NCBI RefSeq assembly: GCF_030531065.1
Contig: NZ_JAUNOQ010000001.1
Location: 124,001-188,000 of the forward strand
Direction: 5' to 3'
From: Phascolarctobacterium sp.
Lineage (GTDB): Bacteria; Bacillota; Negativicutes; Acidaminococcales; Acidaminococcaceae
Length of the DNA: 64,000 bases
The stretch's first letter is position 1. Every line of letters begins with the position of its first letter. The position numbers and the translations under genes were made by a program. This document shows, piece by piece, positions 1 through 7,476 of the stretch. The notes under the pieces are model-generated. The model was not told where the DNA came from, searched no databases, and saw only the letters and a list, made by a program, of their open reading frames with translations.

Positions 1-2
1 TC

Positions 3-287
<285 letters not shown>

Positions 288-347
288 GCTGCTGGATAGC
301 AAGTTCAGCTTTTCTTGAACTTTCTATAATTTGTTCACAGCAGGGTT

Positions 348-377
348 AGGCAGTTTGTAATAAAAAGCAAGCTGCCT
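348..377 (+). other. Intergenic hairpin between the flavoprotein gene and tRNA-Leu
   Basis: Positions 348-357 and 368-377 can form a 10-bp stem with one G-U pair around a 10-nt A-rich loop. A weaker 7-bp hairpin (301-307 with 316-322) lies upstream. Neither has a convincing downstream T run, so they may be weak terminators or simple 3' structures of the flavoprotein mRNA. The rest of 288-414 shows no gene. Confidence 0.35.
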
Positions 378-414
378 GACCTCTTTGCGGCAGTAGTGTT
401 GTCAAAGAAAATAG

Positions 415-443
415 TTGACAGCCTCGTTTTATTGTGCTATCAT
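415..443 (+). promoter_or_regulatory. Sigma-70/A promoter of tRNA-Leu(CAG)
   Basis: A perfect TTGACA at 415-420 is separated by 17 nt from TATCAT at 438-443. A TGN extended -10 element sits at 435-437. The tRNA begins 38 nt downstream. Confidence 0.75.
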
Positions 444-480
444 ATCTATGTTGCTTATGAAAGCAGCATAGAATATAGAT

Positions 481-566
481 GCGGTAGTGGCGGAACGGCA
501 GACGCGCTAGCCTCAGGAGCTAGTGGGGGCAACCCCGTGGAGGTTCAAATCCTCTCTACCGCACCA
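481..566 (+). tRNA. tRNA-Leu (anticodon CAG)
   Basis: The acceptor arm GCGGTAG pairs with CTACCGC, followed by A and an encoded CCA at 564-566. The anticodon stem CTAGC/GCTAG encloses the loop CTCAGGA, giving anticodon CAG. A long variable arm (GGGGGCAACCCC-like) is typical of leucine tRNAs. It has its own promoter and terminator, so it is a single-gene unit. Confidence 0.95.
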
Positions 567-579
567 TTTTTGTTTATCG

Positions 580-611
580 AGACCTAGGAGTTTGCTCTTA
601 GGTCTTTTTTG
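580..611 (+). terminator. Intrinsic terminator of tRNA-Leu
   Basis: An 11-nt arm at 580-590 pairs with 595-605 (one mismatch) around a TTTG loop. A run of six T follows at 605-610. Confidence 0.85.
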
Positions 612-646
612 TATCTTTTATTGCAGCTTAACTCCAGGGGCTTGAA

Positions 647-684
647 TTGTAACGGCAATTATGTAAAAATATACTTGTAAGTAT
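647..684 (+). promoter_or_regulatory. Putative promoter with overlapping inverted repeat
   Basis: TTGTAA at 647-652, a 17-nt spacer and TATACT at 670-675 form a plausible promoter for the two-gene unit starting at 727. The -10 is overlapped by a perfect inverted repeat ATACTTGTAAGTAT (671-684), a possible operator. Both are weak calls. Confidence 0.4.
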
Positions 685-726
685 TTAGCTTTAGGCTTCT
701 TATTTTTAACAGAGGAGTGCTGACGT

Positions 727-1314
727 ATGAAAAATAGACACGCCTTAAAGGCTCAGGCCTTTGTACTGACGGGCTTTTTTGTCATAGGGCTTGTGACCGG
801 AGCCTGCTACGCCCTGCTGTTCGCGCAGGGAACAAGCGGGGAGAAGTATAATACGGCGCAGCTGACGGAAAATTTGCAGTATGCTGCGGTAGAAGCGGGT
901 CGCCTGCAGTGCGTGGTGCTGCGGGATAAGGCGGAAATGTACAATATACCGTCAGGCCTGAAGGGAACAGTTATCGAGCGTATGTCCAGGGGTGTTAAGG
1001 TGGATTACCTTGATTTGGTGTCCAGTCAGGATAAGGACGACAGATATGCGGTAACTACGGTAGAGCTGCAATTTCAGCGCCTGTTCGGGCGCAGGCATAT
1101 TATTCCTGCCGGAAGCCAGGTTTTGGTGCTGCGGGCTGATAATGGCAGCGGCGAAACCAGAGGACGCGTGTTCGTGGACGGCAAGTATTATGAAAAGAAT
1201 TTTGACACTGCTTATCTGCGCTTTCCCTATATCGGTCAATGGAAAAAAGTCGAATTTAACGGCAGGCCGGGATACATGCAGTACGACGCTTTGTCCGATA
1301 GTGAATTGATGTGA
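727..1314 (+). CDS. Membrane-anchored hypothetical protein
   Basis: Encodes 195 residues, not recognised as a named family. A basic N-terminus (MKNRHALK) is followed by one hydrophobic segment at about residues 10-32, so it is probably a signal anchor with the remainder outside the cytoplasmic membrane. The exported part is mixed alpha/beta with several short beta-like stretches. The sequence IPSGLKGTVIERM followed by spaced hydrophobic strands is reminiscent of an SH3-like fold, but this is weak. AGAGGAG lies before the ATG. The next gene starts 10 nt downstream and is of similar architecture (anchor plus small exported domain), so the two are probably co-expressed and may act together at the envelope. 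Confidence 0.6.
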   Translation: MKNRHALKAQAFVLTGFFVIGLVTGACYALLFAQGTSGEKYNTAQLTENLQYAAVEAGRLQCVVLRDKAEMYNIPSGLKGTVIERMSRGVKVDYLDLVSSQDKDDRYAVTTVELQFQRLFGRRHIIPAGSQVLVLRADNGSGETRGRVFVDGKYYEKNFDTAYLRFPYIGQWKKVEFNGRPGYMQYDALSDSELM

Positions 1315-1324
1315 GGTGCCTGTG

Positions 1325-1816
1325 ATGAGTAAAAGAACGGTTTTGCTGCTTTTAGCGTTCCTTTGCGCTGCGGCAGGCTTTATTATGGCTGATAATATTT
1401 TAGGTACCCGGCTGCATACGGTTAGCGTCAGCGCGACGGATGAGTTCTATGCTGCGCCTTCGGTGACTGCGGCGCGTTGCAGTGCCTTCAGCACAGGCGA
1501 AGAACTGACCGTACTGGAACAGGTAGTTATGGAAGCTCCCACGGCGGTAATTATGCAGGATAATCTGCTGGCGGAGGATGAGTCTAAGACGAAGTATAAG
1601 CTGGTTAAGGGCGCGGTTTATAAGCTGGAGGATCCGCAGCTGCAAAAGGCTAACAGTCCTTGTCTTATCAAGGTGCAGACCACTGGAGGGGAACAGGCTG
1701 TTTTATCCGTGCCTAAGTCTGCGGCTAAGCCGGTGGACGAGGGTACGTGGCTGCGCGTGCGCTCGCTGCAAAGCGGAGAAGAGGGCTGGCTGCTTTCCAA
1801 AACGCAATGGTATTGA
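1325..1816 (+). CDS. Exported hypothetical protein, possible SH3-like domain
   Basis: Encodes about 163 residues from the ATG at 1325. GTG codons at 1316 and 1322 are also in frame, but GAGG at 1313-1316 is well spaced only for 1325. An N-terminal hydrophobic segment (about residues 4-20) looks like a signal peptide or anchor. The C-terminus ends GTWLRVRSLQSGEEGWLLS, a pattern like the last strands of bacterial SH3 domains (…GWV/L…). Function is unknown. It follows the upstream anchored protein by 10 nt and is closed by a strong terminator. Confidence 0.6.
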   Translation: MSKRTVLLLLAFLCAAAGFIMADNILGTRLHTVSVSATDEFYAAPSVTAARCSAFSTGEELTVLEQVVMEAPTAVIMQDNLLAEDESKTKYKLVKGAVYKLEDPQLQKANSPCLIKVQTTGGEQAVLSVPKSAAKPVDEGTWLRVRSLQSGEEGWLLSKTQWY

Positions 1817-1829
1817 AAAAGTAAACTCC

Positions 1830-1876
1830 AAAAAGTTCCGCAGGCCTGATGAATAGGGCTTGCGGAGCTTTTTTTA
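1830..1876 (+). terminator. Intrinsic terminator, first copy of a duplicated element
   Basis: The arm AAAGTTCCGCAGGCC and its partner GGGCTTGCGGAGCTTT enclose a TGATGAATA-type loop and end in seven T. Essentially the same ~43-nt sequence recurs at 4657-4699, differing at only a few positions. The two copies bracket the phosphoethanolamine transferase island. Confidence 0.85.
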
Positions 1877-1972
1877 TGATTGCTGCTGCGGTTGTTAAGT
1901 AGCTATGAGCCTGAGAAGAGAGGCATCTGGCACGTAAGTGCCGCAAGGCAAAAGCGCTCGATGCACTTTTGC

Positions 1973-1999
1973 TTGACTGGGGGGACGAGTCGTTATAAT
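1973..1999 (+). promoter_or_regulatory. Promoter of the phosphoethanolamine transferase operon
   Basis: TTGACT at 1973-1978 and TATAAT at 1994-1999 have good consensus but a short 15-nt spacer holding a run of six G. The ribosome site GGGAGG follows at 2015-2020. Confidence 0.5.
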
Positions 2000-2028
2000 T
2001 ATCCTAGAAATGCTGGGAGGTTATGATG

Positions 2029-3786
2029 ATGGAAAATGATTGTAGGAAAAAGATTTTGCGTTGTATTTTAGAAAGCGCTTTAGTGTATCTTGGCTTATTA
2101 GCGTTTATCAGTATACTATCGCAAAGCATATTGTATAGGCACACAGAGAAGTTATTCGCTTCTGCCGTACTTATCATGTCGGCGAGTTATATGTATAAAA
2201 ATAGAAAAAGATACCTGGCTATTTGCGGAACTGCGGAATTTTTATTGCTTTCCGTGCTTTTGATTTATTATTTTGTGAATGACGGTAGTCAAACTTCTTT
2301 AGTTGTAGATTATATGAGTTTTTCTTTGAACGCTATTTGTTTGGTTACTTTGATAAATTCCCTGCTGAATTATAAATTATCTAAACAAATCCTTGCGGGG
2401 TTGTGCTTGTTACCTGTTTTGACGGTAGCGGTCGTTTCTTGGGGATATTATTTGTCAACGGGCGCATGGTTTGCTTCGGATACTTTATTGGCTGTTATGC
2501 AGAGTAATTTTAACGAATCTAAGGAATATTTATCAGATTATTTGTCTGCGACGGGACTAGCTGTTGGTATTGTCATTCTTTTAGCCGTTATAAAGTTATG
2601 GTGGACTTTATCAAGTTTAAATTTTTTCAGAGAACAACGGTGGCTTAAAATATGGGTGGCATTGACGGTATTAGCGTGCTTGATTGTTGGGTATAAGACA
2701 AGAAATAATCTGGTAGTGAATATAGTACGCGACGCTAGAAGTAATTTACAAAAATACGACGCATTCCAGGCAATGCAGGCTAAAAGAAAAGAGCAGGTTA
2801 AGATTGCGTTGCAGGACGATAACGCTGCAAACGGTATTTTTGTATTAGTCATTGGCGAGTCGCAGAATAAAGAGCATATGTCGGTTTACGGTTATAACAG
2901 AAAAACGACGCCGTGGTTAGAAGAAGTGTTTAGACAGGATAATTTTCTTAAATTTACTAACGCTTATTCCTGCCATACGCATACCGTACCTGTTTTGACG
3001 TATGCGCTGACTGCTAAAAACCAGTATAACGAGTTGCAATTGGAACATGCAATATCTCTTTTAGAAGCCGCCGAAGCCGCAGGATATGAAACGGCCTGGC
3101 TTAGCAATCAGGTAAAATACAGCGCTTGGGATACGCCCATTACCGTTATTGCCAGAGAAGCTAATCAGCAAAGTTGGTTGAACCATAACATAGGAGAAAC
3201 GACGGCGACCAATTTTTACGATTTAAAGCTTTTGGATAGCATTAATAATTTAAAAATAACTGATAAGATGTTGGTGGTTATTCATTTGATGGGCAATCAC
3301 AGTACTTATGAAGAAAGATATCCTCAAGCTTTTGAGAAATTTTCCGGGAATAATAAAGGCGTTGATAAATATGATAATAGCATTTTATACAATGATTATG
3401 TTGTAAGCCAAATTTATGAGCAGGTACAAAAACTGCAAGGGTTTAAGTGCTTAATTTATTTTGCGGATCATGCCGAGGCGGTTGAAGAAAAATTAGGACA
3501 CGATTCTGGCAGATTCGTTTGGTCGATGACGCATATCCCCATGTATATAGGTTTTAGCGAAGCCTTTAGGCAAAAAGATGCGGCTATGGTAAATACTTTG
3601 CGTAATTCTCAAGATAAAGAGTTTACCAATGATTTGATTTTTAATATGATGTTAGGCTTGATGAATATCAAAATACAAGACATATATGAACAAGAAAACG
3701 ATATTACGAGAGCGTATTATAATGACGATATACGGCGCTTTAAGACATTGTACGGTAAGAAACTCGTACGGGAGGATTTGCAATGA
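2029..3786 (+). CDS. Phosphoethanolamine transferase (EptA/CptA-type, sulfatase fold)
   Basis: About 585 residues. The family transfers phosphoethanolamine from phosphatidylethanolamine to lipid A or core sugars on the periplasmic face. The N-terminal ~230 residues hold about five hydrophobic segments; the rest is the periplasmic alkaline-phosphatase-like domain. Key residues are visible: zinc ligand Glu277 in IGESQNKEHMSVYGY, nucleophile Thr about 317 in SCHTHTVPV, and Asp480-His481 in FADHAEAV. Three ATGs occur at 2023, 2026 and 2029; GGGAGG at 2015-2020 is best spaced for 2029. The gene is clearly more AT-rich than the flanks and overlaps the next gene by 4 nt. It implies an LPS-bearing outer membrane. 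The exact acceptor is unknown. Confidence 0.85.
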   Translation: MENDCRKKILRCILESALVYLGLLAFISILSQSILYRHTEKLFASAVLIMSASYMYKNRKRYLAICGTAEFLLLSVLLIYYFVNDGSQTSLVVDYMSFSLNAICLVTLINSLLNYKLSKQILAGLCLLPVLTVAVVSWGYYLSTGAWFASDTLLAVMQSNFNESKEYLSDYLSATGLAVGIVILLAVIKLWWTLSSLNFFREQRWLKIWVALTVLACLIVGYKTRNNLVVNIVRDARSNLQKYDAFQAMQAKRKEQVKIALQDDNAANGIFVLVIGESQNKEHMSVYGYNRKTTPWLEEVFRQDNFLKFTNAYSCHTHTVPVLTYALTAKNQYNELQLEHAISLLEAAEAAGYETAWLSNQVKYSAWDTPITVIAREANQQSWLNHNIGETTATNFYDLKLLDSINNLKITDKMLVVIHLMGNHSTYEERYPQAFEKFSGNNKGVDKYDNSILYNDYVVSQIYEQVQKLQGFKCLIYFADHAEAVEEKLGHDSGRFVWSMTHIPMYIGFSEAFRQKDAAMVNTLRNSQDKEFTNDLIFNMMLGLMNIKIQDIYEQENDITRAYYNDDIRRFKTLYGKKLVREDLQ

Positions 3787-4586
3787 TGGAAAAGCTTTGG
3801 CAAAAAACAAAATTTATAATTTTAGCGCTTTGTGTAGCGTTAGCTATTTTTAATTATGACAGGATAGCCGTAAGGTTGTTAAGGTTCGCTCCAGCCAGCG
3901 TAGAAAACTATTGGGCAGAACGATATATGCCTGATAAATTTTGGCTGCATAGAGTGGACTCGGTTGGTAAGCAGCAAGAATTTGCAGGTAAGTATGCTGG
4001 ACTGGAGTTTGATATTATATATTACGAAGATAGCAGGGCCTTTGAAAATTCACACGACAAAGATAATTTGGAAGACTATAATTTAGAAAAGCAATTTCAG
4101 GAATATGCGTCGTTGGCGATTAAGAATGCATTATGGCTAGATTTCAAGAATTTAAGTTTAGATAATAAAGAAAATGCGTTGTCTGATTTAAATTCGCTTA
4201 TAGATAGGTATGGCGTTGATAAAAGCAAAGTTTGGGTTGAAAGTAAATGTTGGCAGGCTTTGGATGTGTTTAAACGAGCTGGCTTCAAAACAAGCTATTA
4301 TTTCCCGTATTATAAATTTAAGAAGATGAGCAAAACAGAAATTAACGATGTAAAAGTAAAAACGCAAGCTATTGCGGCTTCCGGCAACGTCGACGCAGTA
4401 TCGTTTCAAGGGGACTATTATGAATTTGTGAGCAGCTTGCAATTACCCCCCCGTATTGCGCTTTTGTGTTGGCTGGACGGACAAAAGTGGTATGAGGTCT
4501 TGCTTCGTCGAAAATATGCCGCTATCCGCGACGACGATAGGGTAAAGGTTATTTTGGTAAAAGAACATGGCAGATACCATAGATAA
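3783..4586 (+). CDS. Membrane-anchored protein resembling GDPD/PLC-like phosphodiesterases
   Basis: Encodes 267 residues, starting in an ATGA overlap with the transferase gene, so the pair is translationally coupled. One N-terminal hydrophobic segment (about residues 12-27) suggests a periplasmic protein anchored in the inner membrane. I do not recognise it with certainty. The pattern FWLHRVDSVGKQ, then LEFDIIYY, then NSHDKD and LWLDFKNL resembles the His/Glu/Asp and strand layout of glycerophosphodiester phosphodiesterase or PLC-like TIM barrels (HRxxS…ExD…HD…DxK). It is as AT-rich as its partner. A run of seven C at 4446-4452 lies in the coding frame. Inferred role: processing of the lipid donor or product, or an accessory factor for the transferase. 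Confidence 0.55.
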   Translation: MMEKLWQKTKFIILALCVALAIFNYDRIAVRLLRFAPASVENYWAERYMPDKFWLHRVDSVGKQQEFAGKYAGLEFDIIYYEDSRAFENSHDKDNLEDYNLEKQFQEYASLAIKNALWLDFKNLSLDNKENALSDLNSLIDRYGVDKSKVWVESKCWQALDVFKRAGFKTSYYFPYYKFKKMSKTEINDVKVKTQAIAASGNVDAVSFQGDYYEFVSSLQLPPRIALLCWLDGQKWYEVLLRRKYAAIRDDDRVKVILVKEHGRYHR

Positions 4587-4656
4587 AACGAAAATGCTAA
4601 TTTTGTAGGGAAAAAGAAATTTTACGCTTTTGGCTTGTAAAAACCAACAATTTCAC

Positions 4657-4699
4657 AAAAGCTCCGCAGGCCTGATGAATTGGGCTTGCGGAGCTTTTT
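4657..4699 (+). terminator. Intrinsic terminator, second copy of the duplicated element
   Basis: The arms AAAAGCTCCGCAGGCC and GGGCTTGCGGAGCTTTTT are almost identical to the terminator at 1830-1876, including the loop TGATGAAT. This copy has the better base-pairing. It closes the island operon. Between it and the next gene (4700-4793) I see no clear promoter. Confidence 0.85.
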
Positions 4700-4793
4700 G
4701 CTGCGCGGCAGTTCACAATTTTGCCATGCAGGTTTTACCAATTCTTTTCATGTGTGAATAAAACTTTTTCAGCAGGCGGGCATAAAGCATATT

Positions 4794-5855
4794 ATGCTTA
4801 CAGTCAAGGAGGCGTGCAAAATTTTCTTCGGCAAAAGCTTTACAGCTCAACAACGAATAGTTTTCTTCCGACAGCTGGCGGTTATCCTGCAAAGCGGCTT
4901 GCCGCTGCTGCGAGCCATAGGGCTGCTGCGCAGCAGATTGGACAGCGAACTGGCGCTGGTGTGTTACCGCTTACAGCAGCTGCTTGCCAGAGGCAGCACT
5001 TTAGCCGGTGCCATGGCGCAGGAAGCGGCGTTCTTCCCGCCGTTAGCTGTTAAACTGGTAGCGGCGGGAGAGGTCAGCGGGCAGCTGGGCGCGGTATTGG
5101 AGCAGCTTGCGGCATACTATGAGGAACAGGACCAGCTGCGGCGCTTTGTCGCTAAGGCTGCGGCGTATCCCTTGCTGCTGCTGGCGGCTGCCGCTTGTGT
5201 GCTGCTGTTCTTTTTGCTCTATGTTTTGCCGGTGCTGGCTGATGTTTACAGGGGAATGCGTGTGGAGCCCAAAGGTATGCTGGCCCTGCTTTTGCAGCTG
5301 CATATGCGGCTGGCGCAGTATCCCTTGCTGTCGCTGGCGTTGGCGGCGGGCTGCGGCCTGCTGGCGGCGCTGGGCGGCAAACGGGGACTGCGCTGGCTGT
5401 GGGGACGCAGCTGGAGCGGAAATTTTTACCGCCTTATCTATGAAGTTCGCTTTTGTAAGCTGCTGGCGCTTTTATTGGACAGCGGGCTGAACATTACCCA
5501 GGCTGTGGCGGCTGTGGCCGATACTGTGTCTGACCGCAGTTACCGCAGCCAGCTGCTTTTGCTGAACGGCAGGCTGCAGCGCGGTCTGGATTTAAGCACG
5601 GCGCTTACGGGAGCAGAAGGACTGTTTTCGCCGCTTACGCAGGCTTTGCTGGATGTTGGCGCGGCGACAGGTTATCTTCCGCGGATGCTGCGGGAAGCGG
5701 CACGAATAGGCGAGGAAGATTTGCGAATTAAATTAGCCAAAATTAAGGAAGTGTTGGCGCCAATGCTGCTGTTAGTGGCGGCCTTGGTTATTGCGGCGGT
5801 GGTATGTGCAGTTGTGAGCCCGTTGCTGGAAATGCTGTCGGCTTTGCCGGCGTAA
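4794..5855 (+). CDS. Type II secretion/type IV pilus platform protein, GspF/PilC family
   Basis: Encodes about 353 residues of the polytopic inner-membrane platform that, in pilus and type II secretion machines, couples the cytoplasmic ATPase to pseudopilin assembly. Two GspF domains are visible: FFRQLAVILQSGLPLLRAIG near residue 30, and a second copy around FCKLLALLLDSGLNITQAV. Hydrophobic helices lie at about 120-145, 165-190 and at the C-terminus. The ATG at 4794 has little ribosome-site support. A near-perfect AAGGAGG (4806-4812) lies inside the frame, 8 nt before an in-frame ATT at 4821, which may be the real start. Five small genes follow with short gaps or overlaps. No ATPase gene is adjacent. 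Confidence 0.85.
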   Translation: MLTVKEACKIFFGKSFTAQQRIVFFRQLAVILQSGLPLLRAIGLLRSRLDSELALVCYRLQQLLARGSTLAGAMAQEAAFFPPLAVKLVAAGEVSGQLGAVLEQLAAYYEEQDQLRRFVAKAAAYPLLLLAAAACVLLFFLLYVLPVLADVYRGMRVEPKGMLALLLQLHMRLAQYPLLSLALAAGCGLLAALGGKRGLRWLWGRSWSGNFYRLIYEVRFCKLLALLLDSGLNITQAVAAVADTVSDRSYRSQLLLLNGRLQRGLDLSTALTGAEGLFSPLTQALLDVGAATGYLPRMLREAARIGEEDLRIKLAKIKEVLAPMLLLVAALVIAAVVCAVVSPLLEMLSALPA

Positions 5856-5871
5856 ATTAAGGAGGATGATT

Positions 5872-6252
5872 ATGTTAAGCAAGTTGCGTAAGCAAAGCGG
5901 TTTTACTTTAATCGAAGTAGTAGCGGCTGCCGCGCTCATCGGCGTGTTGACGACCATGCTGGCTCCGTCCCTTTCGGGCGCTAACGATAAAGTAAAAAAC
6001 GCTAAATTGACTAACGATTTGGCGACTATCGACCAGGCTATCCAGATTTACCGTATGGATAACGGTTCCCTGCCCGATTCTTTGAGCGCTTTGGATAGCG
6101 AATATTTAGGCGGCAAACTGGAATTTAAGGATGCGACGGGCACGGCCCTGGTTTATTCGCCCAATGATAACGGAACTTATACCTTGACTGGTAAAAATGC
6201 TAAAGGCGCGGATGTAAGTTCGCCGGCCAGCTCCGGTGGCGCGGCTAACTAG
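5872..6252 (+). CDS. Major pseudopilin, GspG/ComGC-like
   Basis: About 126 residues. A short basic leader (MLSKLRKQSG) ends at the prepilin peptidase site and is followed by FTLIEV, with the canonical Glu at +5, and a ~20-residue hydrophobic helix. The globular part has the GspG-like layout (KNAKLTNDLATIDQAIQIYRMDNGSLP). It probably polymerises into the pseudopilus shaft. The ATG at 5866 abuts GGAGG (5861-5865) too closely; 5872 has proper spacing. A serine/glycine-rich tail ends the protein. It lies 16 nt after gspF, and its end overlaps the next gene by 17 nt. Confidence 0.85.
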   Translation: MLSKLRKQSGFTLIEVVAAAALIGVLTTMLAPSLSGANDKVKNAKLTNDLATIDQAIQIYRMDNGSLPDSLSALDSEYLGGKLEFKDATGTALVYSPNDNGTYTLTGKNAKGADVSSPASSGGAAN

Positions 6253-6712
6253 ACAACGCGGGTTTATCCTGTGGGAGCTGCTTTTGGCTTGCGCCGTTCT
6301 GCTGTCGGCGGCAGGCTTTTTATTCGTGCAGGGCGAGGCTGTTACGAGCCAATATTATAAGCGGCAGGTGCGGGTGGCGGCGCAAGTATTAGCGTCCGAT
6401 CTGCGCGCTTTGCAGCAGCGGGCGTTGTATAAGGGGAGTAATGTGACGCGCAAATTGCAGCCGTTAAACGCTGACAAGAGCGTGTACACGCTTGTGGATG
6501 GGATGAATAGGTTCGCCACAATAGCTTTTAGCGATTTTGGCTGCGGTGAAGTTTATTTTCAGCGAAGTATTGCTTCGGTAAGCTTCGGAACTTTGGGCGC
6601 GCCGACCGCTAACGGCGAATATGTGCTGCGTCACCGGCGGCTGGGAGATTTTTCCTGCCGTGTAGCGCTGCAGCCGGTTACGGGAAGAGTGTTGGTTTAT
6701 GAAGGCGAGTAA
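6236..6712 (+). CDS. Minor pseudopilin, GspH-like
   Basis: 158 residues from a GTG start that overlaps the end of the preceding gene. The N-terminus TRQRGFILWELLLA is a class III prepilin signal: Gly at -1, Phe at +1, Glu at +5, then a hydrophobic helix. The soluble domain is beta-rich (about residues 40-158) and lacks a recognised catalytic motif. Position and size match the minor pseudopilins that cap or prime a pseudopilus. Requires a prepilin peptidase, which is not encoded in the window. Confidence 0.7.
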   Translation: MARLTRQRGFILWELLLACAVLLSAAGFLFVQGEAVTSQYYKRQVRVAAQVLASDLRALQQRALYKGSNVTRKLQPLNADKSVYTLVDGMNRFATIAFSDFGCGEVYFQRSIASVSFGTLGAPTANGEYVLRHRRLGDFSCRVALQPVTGRVLVYEGE

Positions 6713-6998
6713 GGGATTTTTCCTGGTGGGCGAAATAATCTGCTTGTGCTTGAGCTGTATTTTATTATTAGCTGCGGGCAGCGCTTATCAGAGCAGCTTG
6801 CGTTTGCAGGAACGTACTTTGCAGTTGGAGGACGGCTGGCAGGCGGCGCAGCTGGCGGCGATTGGCGAGGAACTGCCGGAGCGATGGCGTGCGGCGCGTA
6901 CTATAAGCGAGCGGCAGGGCATACGGCTGATGGAGGTGCAGGTATATGAAGGAGTTAAGGAACAGCCTTTGTGTACGCTATTGCAGGCTGCGCCGTGA
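6699..6998 (+). CDS. Small pseudopilin-like protein
   Basis: 99 residues, overlapping the previous gene by 14 nt. The N-terminus MKASKGFFLVGEII has a Gly-Phe cleavage-like site and a hydrophobic helix. The acidic residue falls at +6 rather than +5 if cleavage occurs after that Gly, so processing may be atypical. After the helix is a short amphipathic region with many Gln, Glu and Arg residues. Likely a minor pseudopilin (GspI-like by position), but the short length and shifted Glu leave room for doubt. Confidence 0.55.
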   Translation: MKASKGFFLVGEIICLCLSCILLLAAGSAYQSSLRLQERTLQLEDGWQAAQLAAIGEELPERWRAARTISERQGIRLMEVQVYEGVKEQPLCTLLQAAP

Positions 6999-7476
6999 AA
7001 GTAAAGGCTTTATACTGCTGGAGCTGACGGCCGGGCTTGCTGTAAGCGCTGTTTTAGCGGCCATGGTTTGCGTTGGCGCACAAGGCTTTACCAAAAACTG
7101 GCAGGCTTTGCAAGCGCAGATAGAGCTGCAGCAAGCGGGAGCTTATATGCAGGGCATTTTAGAAAAAAGCCTTGCATATAACGCGCTGGAAATTACCATC
7201 GCTGCGGATAATAAGGTGAGCTACCAAAGCTTGTTGGGCAGCAAAAGTTACGCCATATATCCGGCAAATTCGGGATTGTACCTGCGCATCAGCACTGCCG
7301 CAGGCGACGGCGTAAACCCTTTGTTTATCGAAGGCGTAGACGTCAGCGGCTGGCAGGCGCGTCGCGTGGACAAGCGGAATTTATTGCTGCGGTTTACGCT
7401 GCACGGTAAGCGCGGCAGCAGGAATTTCAGCCAGTTAATAACGTGTTATAACGGCGAGGTGCATGATGAGCGGTAA
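6946..7476 (+). CDS. Minor pseudopilin, GspJ/ComGF-like
   Basis: 176 residues, overlapping the preceding gene by 53 nt. A 20-residue basic leader precedes GFILLELTAG, a prepilin signal with Glu at +5, then a ~20-residue hydrophobic helix. The remainder is beta-rich without cysteine motifs. By order in the operon it corresponds to the larger minor pseudopilin. A GGAGG-like site precedes the ATG at 6946. Confidence 0.65.
   Translation: MKELRNSLCVRYCRLRRESKGFILLELTAGLAVSAVLAAMVCVGAQGFTKNWQALQAQIELQQAGAYMQGILEKSLAYNALEITIAADNKVSYQSLLGSKSYAIYPANSGLYLRISTAAGDGVNPLFIEGVDVSGWQARRVDKRNLLLRFTLHGKRGSRNFSQLITCYNGEVHDER

Noticed and set aside
481-566. tRNA-associated integration site (att) for a genomic island
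   Set aside because: No duplicated tRNA 3' end or integrase gene is found near any of the three tRNA genes.
2029-3786. Mobile colistin-resistance (mcr-type) gene
   Set aside because: It is in the same enzyme superfamily, but no insertion sequence or plasmid feature is near, and similarity to any particular resistance gene cannot be claimed from reading alone.
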